Positions 1 to 5,100 of a stretch of 7,746 nucleotides of DNA are shown here, in pieces; position 1 is the first letter of the stretch; every line of letters starts with the position of its first letter. Both the position numbers and the translations under genes were made by a program. Origin of the DNA: Nitrososphaerota archaeon (GTDB lineage: Archaea; Thermoproteota; Nitrososphaeria; Nitrososphaerales; CADDZS01); the NCBI GenBank assembly GCA_027886795.1, contig JAPCJU010000048.1, forward strand, positions 1-7,746, in the 5' to 3' direction. Under the pieces are notes generated by a model that saw only the letters and a list, made by a program, of their open reading frames with translations, was not told the origin of the DNA and ran no database searches.

Positions 1-1
1 G

Positions 2-1024
2 AATGCCTATTCGGAATTGACTTCCTCGCAATCAAACCTTGGTCCCATAGTAGCTGCCGCACTCGGGTTGGAAAATGTTAGAGCATTCACTGTCGAATCG
101 TCCGGAGCCTCCGGCGGTGCGGCCGTGCAAACAGCTTTTGACATGATATCCTCTAATGCAATCCATTCTGCTCTTGTAATTGGGGTGGAAAAAATGCGAG
201 ATCTCGACCCCTTGAAGCTTGTAGGAATCCAAGGACTAGCCGAAAACGCTGATTATTTTCAGTTCTTTGGTATCTCGTTTTCCGCGCTGAACGCGTTGCT
301 CGCGAGGCTCTATATGTCACACTATGATGTTTCCAGGGAAAAACTTTCAGCATTTCCAGTAATTTCGCACAAAAATTCCTCAACGGCAGAACATGCTCAA
401 TTCAAGAAAAAATTCACCGCCGAAGAAGTTTCTAGATCAGAACTGGTTGCGGATCCGATCAGGGTACTCGACTGCGCGCCTGTTGGTGACGGCGCCGCTG
501 CAGTCTTGCTCGTTGCTGATAAACAAAGTGAAAAAGATCGCAGCCCGGTAATTCAGGTAGCTGCAAGCGAATCTTCTTCCGCCTCCTCAAGTTTTTTTCA
601 AAGAAATCGAATGCTTCATTTTGGAGCAACAGAAGCAGCAACAAAGAAAGCGCTCAGGAAATCTGGAATGTCGTTAAACGACATTGGATTTTTCGAGATT
701 CATGACTCGTATTCCATAATGGCGGCTCTTATCGTAGAAGCCATGGGTCTGTCAAAAGCTGGCGAAGGCTGCTCTGATGCGTCTTCAGGAAAATTCGATC
801 TTGGAGGTAAGCACCCGATTTCTACTTTCGGCGGGATGAAGGGAAGGGGTTATCCGGTAGGAGCCGCAGGCGTTTACCAGGTTTGCGAAGGTTACCTTCA
901 GTTGTCGAAAAAAGCGGGGGCAAATCAGGTTCCAAATTCTAAATCGTGTCTGCTTCAATCAGCTTCTGGTATCGACGCCTCAAGTTACGTTCACGTCCTT
1001 TCACGAAAAGAGGTGGCAAAGTAG
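2..1024 (+). CDS. Thiolase-superfamily protein (SCP2/archaeal type), 5'-truncated, degenerate active site
   Basis: This is the C-terminal 340 residues of a thiolase-fold protein. The frame is open to the window edge, so the true start lies upstream and the TTG at 17 is internal. Recognisable blocks are the nucleophile loop (ESSGASGGAA), VIGVEKM, the substrate-loop region ending SHKNS, DCAPVGDGAAA, EIHDSYS, and FGGMKGRGYPVGAAGVYQ near the C-terminus. Archaeal thiolases normally read EAACASGG and GHPVGATG. Here the catalytic Cys is Gly (GGA at 104-106), the GHP His is Tyr (TAT at 851-853), and the final HN-GG loop reads QSASG (from 956). The His of the HD motif (701-703) is kept. The downstream DUF35 gene is the usual partner of archaeal thiolase/HMG-CoA synthase complexes and of the aldolase Ltp2. 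The fold assignment is firm. Ordinary thiolase activity is unlikely; an aldolase-like or non-catalytic scaffold role is inference. Confidence 0.9.
   Translation, partial: NAYSELTSSQSNLGPIVAAALGLENVRAFTVESSGASGGAAVQTAFDMISSNAIHSALVIGVEKMRDLDPLKLVGIQGLAENADYFQFFGISFSALNALLARLYMSHYDVSREKLSAFPVISHKNSSTAEHAQFKKKFTAEEVSRSELVADPIRVLDCAPVGDGAAAVLLVADKQSEKDRSPVIQVAASESSSASSSFFQRNRMLHFGATEAATKKALRKSGMSLNDIGFFEIHDSYSIMAALIVEAMGLSKAGEGCSDASSGKFDLGGKHPISTFGGMKGRGYPVGAAGVYQVCEGYLQLSKKAGANQVPNSKSCLLQSASGIDASSYVHVLSRKEVAK
1010..1016 (+). promoter_or_regulatory. Shine-Dalgarno site for the DUF35 gene
   Basis: GAGGTGG lies 11 nt before the ATG at 1028, inside the last codons of the thiolase-like gene. It matches the archaeal 16S anti-SD core (GAGGTG) and fixes the DUF35 start. 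It supports translation of the second gene from one polycistronic mRNA. Confidence 0.6.
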
Positions 1025-1027
1025 TCG

Positions 1028-1444
1028 ATGTCACTTCCGTTCTGGCGTACCAGAGATCGATACTACCGTATCCTGGGAAACATATGTGAGAAATGCGGTA
1101 AGGAGTATTTTCCACCGGTAAGCGTTTGCTTAAACTGCCGTTCGACCAAGCTCAAAGATAAAGAAATGCCGAAGACCGGTACCCTCGTGAGTTACACATT
1201 GCAAAGAGAGAGCATGCACGGCTTTGAAGAGCAAGAGCCGATGATTTTCGGGTTGATAAAATTGGAAAATGGAGTCAAAATAATTTCGCAACTTGTCGAC
1301 ATCCCCTACGAATCTCTGAATGAAGGAATGAAGCTGGTAGCTGTCTTCAGGAGGATAAAATCCGAAGGAGAATCGGGACAGATATTCTACGGTTACAAAT
1401 TTAGCCGAAGCAGAGATACCAGACTGGACGGAAACACGTCGTAA
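1028..1444 (+). CDS. DUF35 Zn-ribbon/OB-fold protein, partner of the thiolase-like protein
   Basis: This 138-residue protein has the DUF35 layout. A short N-terminal helix (LPFWRTRDRYYR) precedes a rubredoxin-like zinc ribbon with C20-x2-C23 and C34-x2-C37. An OB-fold follows (about 50-125) with the family wording GTLVSYTLQRESMHGFEEQEP and VFRRI...IFYGYKF. In archaea, DUF35 subunits bind thiolase and HMG-CoA synthase and shape a shared CoA-binding channel. In actinobacteria a DUF35 domain (ChsH2) binds the thiolase-fold aldolase Ltp2. The gene starts 3 nt after the thiolase-like stop and has its own SD, so the two are almost surely co-expressed and probably form a cytosolic complex. All four zinc cysteines are present, so it looks intact. 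Which acyl-CoA is handled cannot be read from the sequence. Confidence 0.92.
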   Translation: MSLPFWRTRDRYYRILGNICEKCGKEYFPPVSVCLNCRSTKLKDKEMPKTGTLVSYTLQRESMHGFEEQEPMIFGLIKLENGVKIISQLVDIPYESLNEGMKLVAVFRRIKSEGESGQIFYGYKFSRSRDTRLDGNTS

Positions 1445-1445
1445 C

Positions 1446-1470
1446 TTTCTTTAATCAAATTTTACTTTAT
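1446..1470 (+). terminator. Possible T-rich archaeal terminator after the DUF35 gene
   Basis: Just after the DUF35 stop the + strand has repeated T tracts (TTTCTTT, ATTTTACTTTAT). Archaeal RNA polymerase ends transcription at such U-rich tracts without a hairpin. No stem-loop is visible. The 94-nt gap and the absence of an SD before glyS agree with a new transcription unit starting downstream. Confidence 0.35.
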
Positions 1471-1538
1471 CGATATGAATTAGTGCCGATCTTGATCTTA
1501 TTTCGGAAACATCCGACTACCATAAGGCTGATTGAGAC

Positions 1539-3062
1539 ATGACAACACCAGAGCGACGCGTCGGTAGAGCAACTTACGAAGAACTATTGCGGCTCTCGCT
1601 TGAGCGAGGTTTCTTCTTTCCATCAGCCGAGATATACAATGAGGCGCCAGCGGGATTTTGGGAGTACGGCCCAACCGGCCTTCTTATGCGAAACAACTTC
1701 GCGCGAGAGTGGCGCAGAAGAATCGTTAGAAAAGATGACATGCTCGAGATCGACGGTTCTGTTATATTACCAAGAATAGTCTTCGAAGCTTCGGGTCACC
1801 TTTCTAGTTTAGTCGATCCAATAGTCCAGTGCACAAAATGTGGAACCCGAATTAGGGCGGACAAGTATATTTCGGAAAAAACGGGGCTGCAAATCGACGA
1901 AAGGCTCTCTCCCGAAGAGTTTCAGAGTCTAATTTCGAAGTACGACCTTCATTGCCCAAAGTGCGGTGGAGATTTTGGGAAACCTACGAAATTTAACATG
2001 ATGTTTAGGGTGGGCGTGGGAGCAGAAGATGCCGATTCATATCTTCGGCCGGAAACTGCGCAGAGCATTTTCGTTGACTTTGCAAGACTATCGAAGACAA
2101 TGCGCATAAAACTCCCCAAAGGGATCGCGCAACTTGGTAGGAGCTTCCGAAATGAGATCGCTCCACGCCAGGCGCTGATTAGGCTCCGAGAACTATTACA
2201 AGCGGAGGTAGAGGTATTCTTCAATCCAGCCGCCAAATTCGATCCCGGCAGGTTTGAAAAAATCAAGGAAGTGAGGTTGAACATCCTTGCGCAGAATTCG
2301 GGGTCAAGTCAATCAAAAAGTCAAACGGCTTCTGAAGCGGTGTTGTTGTTTGGAGGAATGGAGATTATTTCCTATTACTTTGCACTCCTGCAGGAATTTT
2401 ATGAGGCTTGCGGATTTCCAAAGGAAAAAACTCGGTTCAGAGAGCTGTCAGCAGCAGATAGAGCTTTTTACACAACGTCAGCATTCGACTTCGAGGTCGA
2501 AACCAGCATTGGCTGGCTGGAGCTAGTGGCATGCAACTACCGCACGGATTATGATCTGAAAAATCATTCCAAATTTTCAAAGAAGGACTTGCAAGTTGTG
2601 GACGGAGAAAACGGCAAGGTGCTTCCGCACGTTATTGAACTCAGTCTCGGAGTTGACAGGAGCTTATTCTCGTTGCTCGACCTGTACTTTTATCATGAAC
2701 AGGATAGGGACGTCTTACGGCTTCAACCCAACATCGCACCGTATCTTGCGGCCATTTTCCCTCTTATTTCAAAGGGCGAGATCGAGTCGAAGGCGATTTC
2801 GCTCTATGAAAATTTGAAGTTGGAAGATTTCCAGACTTTCTACGACGATTCAGGAAACATTGGGCGGAGGTACAGGAGGATGGACGAAATAGGAACTCCC
2901 TACTGCATCACAGTTGATCATCAGAGCCTTGAGGATGATACTGTAACTTTGAGGGAACGGGATTCCATGGGTCAGACGAGAATTAAGATTTCTGAGATCC
3001 CGGAAAAGCTGAGAACCCTAAGAGATCAACGAAACGAACCCGAGGTACAGTATAATCGATAG
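1539..3062 (+). CDS. glyS: Glycyl-tRNA synthetase (archaeal/eukaryal class II type)
   Basis: It charges tRNA-Gly with glycine in the cytosol and works as a class IIa homodimer. The 507 residues show the N-terminal GFFFPSAEIY...GFWEYGPTG block and motif 1 region (LEIDGS...FEASGHL, 69-87). A zinc-binding pair of CxxC motifs follows (C98/C101 and C139/C142). Next come YLRPETAQ (168-175), motif 2 (FRNEIAPRQALIRLR, 203-217), the glycine-site block GWLELVACNYRTDYDL (325-340), and motif 3 (ELSLGVDR, 367-374, with the ATP-binding Arg374). The anticodon-binding domain fills about 392-495 (GNIGRRYRRMDEIGTPYCITVDHQ). It is somewhat shorter than many archaeal homologues (roughly 550-570) but no catalytic motif is missing. 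The ATG at 1539 has no SD; a weak TATA-like CTTATTT at 1497-1503 would give a short leader. The last 14 codons and stop overlap the DUF92 gene on the other strand. Confidence 0.97.
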   Translation: MTTPERRVGRATYEELLRLSLERGFFFPSAEIYNEAPAGFWEYGPTGLLMRNNFAREWRRRIVRKDDMLEIDGSVILPRIVFEASGHLSSLVDPIVQCTKCGTRIRADKYISEKTGLQIDERLSPEEFQSLISKYDLHCPKCGGDFGKPTKFNMMFRVGVGAEDADSYLRPETAQSIFVDFARLSKTMRIKLPKGIAQLGRSFRNEIAPRQALIRLRELLQAEVEVFFNPAAKFDPGRFEKIKEVRLNILAQNSGSSQSKSQTASEAVLLFGGMEIISYYFALLQEFYEACGFPKEKTRFRELSAADRAFYTTSAFDFEVETSIGWLELVACNYRTDYDLKNHSKFSKKDLQVVDGENGKVLPHVIELSLGVDRSLFSLLDLYFYHEQDRDVLRLQPNIAPYLAAIFPLISKGEIESKAISLYENLKLEDFQTFYDDSGNIGRRYRRMDEIGTPYCITVDHQSLEDDTVTLRERDSMGQTRIKISEIPEKLRTLRDQRNEPEVQYNR

Positions 3063-3863
3063 CAAGGCTGCCGCGATAGTCGTAATCAAGTTAATCGCGT
3101 TGTTATCCAGAAACCTGACTCCCTTTTCAGAAACGGTTGGCTGCCCGTGATGAGTGAGACTCTCAGTCTTTTCACTACAAACTTGGCAACGATTCACTCC
3201 CTGAACCGTTCCACCTAAAAGGCTGTCCAGATTCAAGGAAATTACCGCGCCTAACAAAACGGCAAGAAATCCGGAGAGTATTATTCCAAACGTCCCATTG
3301 ATTATCTTGAGCAATATTCCAAGCAAGGATATTCCCAATGCGGAAGCGACGCCCGCTAGCTCACCCAACAGCGAGACGCCCCCTGAGGTACCTGGTTGTA
3401 CAAACTTTTTCAAATTCACAAGTAATCTCGGCTTCGAATAACTCAAAAGTCCCACTTCGGTGGCGATTGTATCGCTCATCGCGGCGGCGACAGCCGCGAG
3501 AAATGCAATAATGAAAATGTCTTGATGAGAAATGAGCTCAGCGATGGCGGCAAGACCAGCAACCAGCCCGTTCGAGAGCGTATTGGGCCAGGATCTGACT
3601 CCACCTTTTTCCTGCGCAGATCCGAGATTCTTTTTGTAATTGTATCTGTATCGCGTGAATAACGAGGAAATAACAAAAAATGCGATTATTACAACGAGCC
3701 AATCGAATCCACCCGCGAGGAAAACTATGAAACAGATAACAGCCCCAAGGAGAGCGCCGGAAATATCAATGGTCTTCGATCGTACTGCGACGATCGCCAA
3801 GGCAAGAATTAACAGAAAGCCCGCAACGAGCTGTTCGAGGTTCGAAAGTACCGGAATCGCCAT
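3018..3863 (-). CDS. DUF92 (TIGR00297) integral membrane protein, putative prenyl-phosphate kinase family
   Basis: This 281-residue polytopic membrane protein has about seven hydrophobic spans, including 9-27, 37-68, 116-130, 162-186, 192-210 and 258-280. It carries the DUF92 signature blocks: SGALLGAV (35-42), FTRYRYNYKK (69-78), GGVRSWPNTLSNG (87-99), AAAMSDTIATEVGLLS (126-141), KPRLLVN...PGTSGGVSLLGE (144-168), LDSLLGGTVQGVNRCQVC (212-229) and LDNNAIN (252-258). The characterised plant member VTE6 phosphorylates phytyl phosphate to phytyl diphosphate. An analogous role on geranylgeranyl phosphate in archaeal lipid salvage is attractive but is inference. It is translated right after the XRE regulator gene (4-nt gap), with a GGGAG SD-like site inside that gene's end. 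Its last 45 bp overlap the end of glyS head-on. Confidence 0.92.
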   Translation of the reverse strand: MAIPVLSNLEQLVAGFLLILALAIVAVRSKTIDISGALLGAVICFIVFLAGGFDWLVVIIAFFVISSLFTRYRYNYKKNLGSAQEKGGVRSWPNTLSNGLVAGLAAIAELISHQDIFIIAFLAAVAAAMSDTIATEVGLLSYSKPRLLVNLKKFVQPGTSGGVSLLGELAGVASALGISLLGILLKIINGTFGIILSGFLAVLLGAVISLNLDSLLGGTVQGVNRCQVCSEKTESLTHHGQPTVSEKGVRFLDNNAINLITTIAAALLSIILYLGFVSLIS

Positions 3864-3867
3864 CTGG

Positions 3868-4626
3868 CTATTCTCCCTGAACGAGCCTTTTCACTGATGA
3901 AGAACCAACTTGCGTTTGCTTCTTCACCAAGTTTGTAGACGCAAGCGAGGAGAGCTTCTGAACCATCTCTTCTTCTTTCATTCCTGAGAGGGTTAGGATG
4001 ATTCTCTCTTTCTCGGCAAGAGCTTTTCCCACCTGATCGACGTCCTTCGGTCCATGTAGAACGACCATCCTCGGTTTCAAATGGACGACTCGAATTGCAA
4101 CCATGGGGGATCTGCCGAGACCAACCTTCGTGAAAACCAAGAGTCTTTCAGTTGTCGCGCCGTAAATCTTGTAAAAATCGAAACCCGACAGCGCGTATAT
4201 CGTTTTAATAGAATCTAGAACTGTGTAACCGTAAATCTCCGTTTCAAGTTTTTCCGACCCGGTAATTACCACTCCTTCAAGAAGATCTGCAAGGCGTTTT
4301 GCCTTGATTGGTTCGGCGAACTCTCCAATCGAAAGAATGGCCGATCTATCTTTCGGCTCGACCTCTCTTACAAGCAGTTTGTGGTGAGATTGGTCCAGCT
4401 TGACCAGCGCGCCGACATACCTCTTGATGAAGCCGACCCCGGGTGAAGCCCTCCTCCCGCTCTCATAGTCGCTCAATACGGAGGGAGAAAGGCCCATTTC
4501 TCTCGCCAAGATAGCCTGTTTTACGGCGATTCTCTCTCGCCATTTTCTCATCGTGTCTCCCGGATTTTCGCTGACCACAACGTCGCCGGCAATATGAGCG
4601 GCGAACTCCTCGTGATCAAGGCTCAT
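3868..4626 (-). CDS. XRE-family HTH transcriptional regulator with conserved archaeal C-terminal domain (COG1709-like)
   Basis: From the ATG at 4626 this encodes 252 residues. An XRE/Cro HTH lies at about 25-78 (MRKWRERIAVKQAILAREMG, then SPSVLSDYESGRRASPG). The C-terminal domain (about 95-215) has the blocks GEFAEPIKAKRLADLLEG, YGYTVLDSIKTIYALSGFDFYKIYG and LLVFTKVGLGRSPMVAIRV. This arrangement matches, from memory, the archaeal predicted-regulator family COG1709. The C-terminal domain probably senses a ligand, but none is known to me. An in-frame GTG at 4635 would add three residues. I prefer the ATG because a TATA-like CTTAAAT sits 25-32 nt upstream of it, implying a nearly leaderless mRNA. 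The gene is first in a two-gene unit with DUF92, so autoregulation and control of the membrane protein are likely (inference). Confidence 0.88.
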   Translation of the reverse strand: MSLDHEEFAAHIAGDVVVSENPGDTMRKWRERIAVKQAILAREMGLSPSVLSDYESGRRASPGVGFIKRYVGALVKLDQSHHKLLVREVEPKDRSAILSIGEFAEPIKAKRLADLLEGVVITGSEKLETEIYGYTVLDSIKTIYALSGFDFYKIYGATTERLLVFTKVGLGRSPMVAIRVVHLKPRMVVLHGPKDVDQVGKALAEKERIILTLSGMKEEEMVQKLSSLASTNLVKKQTQVGSSSVKRLVQGE

Positions 4627-4650
4627 AAAGCGCACCTACGTCAAGTGTCG

Positions 4651-4658
4651 ATTTAAGC
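4651..4658 (-). promoter_or_regulatory. TATA-like box for the regulator-DUF92 operon
   Basis: On the - strand the sequence GGGAAGG-CTTAAAT gives a purine-rich BRE-like stretch followed by a TATA-like box. Transcription would start about 26 nt further on, near 4628, almost at the ATG at 4626. This is the main argument for choosing that ATG over the GTG at 4635. It is a sequence-pattern call only. Confidence 0.45.
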
Positions 4659-4707
4659 CTTCCCGGGGTTCTGTTGAATCTAGCAGGGGATATTTAGGGC
4701 TGTTGAA

Positions 4708-4766
4708 AATCGCGTGATGAGATCAAAATTCAGGCCGTGGATCGATTCTCAAAGGTGCTGAATAAT
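4708..4766 (+). ncRNA. Candidate C/D-box guide sRNA (weak)
   Basis: A perfect box C (GTGATGA, 4714-4720) is followed 37 nt later by a perfect box D (CTGA, 4758-4761), the usual size for archaeal C/D sRNAs. A + strand TATA-like GATATTTA at 4690-4697 would start transcription close to box C. Against it, the internal D' and C' boxes are poor (TTCAGG, TGGATCGA) and there is no clear terminal stem. If real, the guide before box D is TTCTCAAAGGTG, and the target would contain CACCUUUGAGAA. Confidence 0.22.
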
Positions 4767-4880
4767 CATTGACAATACGCCGTGAAATAAGAAAATCCTA
4801 TCCCGAAAATCAAAAAGCTGATGGACTCCCAGCGAGTATCAGGGATTCCACAAGGACTGTACGGTATGGGAATCGGAATA

Positions 4881-4896
4881 AGGAAAAGGAAAAACA
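4881..4896 (-). terminator. Possible T-rich terminator for the nurA-herA operon
   Basis: Read on the - strand, about 180 nt past the herA stop, the sequence is GTTTTTCCTTTTCCT, a strong pyrimidine/T tract of the kind that ends archaeal transcripts. No closer T tract is present behind herA. No hairpin is needed and none of note is seen. Confidence 0.3.
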
Positions 4897-4965
4897 AGAT
4901 TACTATAATTATGATGAACGAAAACCTCAGCTTTTTCCTCATTTCGCAAATAACAGTTGAGAACC

Positions 4966-5100
4966 ATGATTAGAACTTTCCCGCAATACACTTTTCGTTG
5001 CCTAGTTATTTCGATCGTGGGATTTAGCGTGATTGCATCTATTGTTCTAAGAGAATTTGTGACAATGTTAGTCTCATTATTGGGCAGTTGGCGCCGCTAA
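4966..5100 (+). CDS. Small hydrophobic ORF, 44 codons, possible single-span membrane peptide
   Basis: ATG at 4966 to TAA at 5098-5100 encodes 44 residues: a short basic/aromatic start (MIRTFPQYTFR), a hydrophobic span of about 17 residues (CLVISIVGFSVIASIVL), then REFVTMLVSLLGSWRR with a basic tail. This layout fits a one-pass membrane peptide. Its last 24 nt overlap the 3' end of herA on the opposite strand. No SD precedes the ATG. I recognise no family (SecE was considered, but its amphipathic helix is missing). It could be chance: AT-rich non-coding DNA often yields short hydrophobic frames. Confidence 0.25.
   Translation: MIRTFPQYTFRCLVISIVGFSVIASIVLREFVTMLVSLLGSWRR

Larger units (their letters stand above)
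4659..5076. other. Gap of about 420 nt between divergent/convergent genes; no large gene seen
   Basis: No ORF here has recognisable protein character. The longest one (TTG at 4769 to 4960) encodes a basic, low-complexity peptide with no family features, and I do not call it. The stretch contains a TATA-like GATATTTA on the + strand (4690-4697), a possible box C/box D pair (4714-4761), an A-rich tract (4876-4899) that reads as T-rich from the herA direction, a T-rich tract (4932-4943), and the start of a small hydrophobic ORF at 4966. Base composition is more AT-rich than in the genes around it. No tRNA, rRNA or CRISPR structure was seen. Confidence 0.5.

Noticed and set aside
367..376. glyS motif 3 wording ELSLGVDR (residue positions) as a broken active site
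   Set aside because: The family usual is E-P-S-F-G, but the Glu, Gly and Arg are kept and the same variant wording seems usual in TACK-type GlyRS as I recall. Not evidence of inactivation.
17..1024. TTG at 17 as the real start of the thiolase-like gene
   Set aside because: The frame is open to base 2 with thiolase-like residues (NAYSEL), and the protein lacks the first thiolase half-domain. The gene is cut by the window edge.
2287..2817. Alternative + strand ORFs of 79 and 73 codons inside glyS
   Set aside because: Out-of-frame shadows; the glyS frame carries continuous class II synthetase motifs through this stretch.
4671..4707. 8-bp direct repeat CTGTTGAA (4671-4678 and 4700-4707) upstream of the regulator promoter
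   Set aside because: An 8-mer repeat in a 400-nt AT-rich gap is expected by chance about once, and it does not sit on the TATA box. Too weak to call an operator.
4887..4939. 8-bp inverted repeat AGGAAAAA / TTTTTCCT as a hairpin terminator
   Set aside because: The loop is 37 nt and the stem is nearly all A-T, so it is unlikely to be a stable hairpin. The T tracts alone are the better argument for termination.
4769..4960. 63-codon ORF starting at TTG
   Set aside because: Basic, low-complexity peptide without domain or SD; composition follows the AT-rich gap. Probably not coding.
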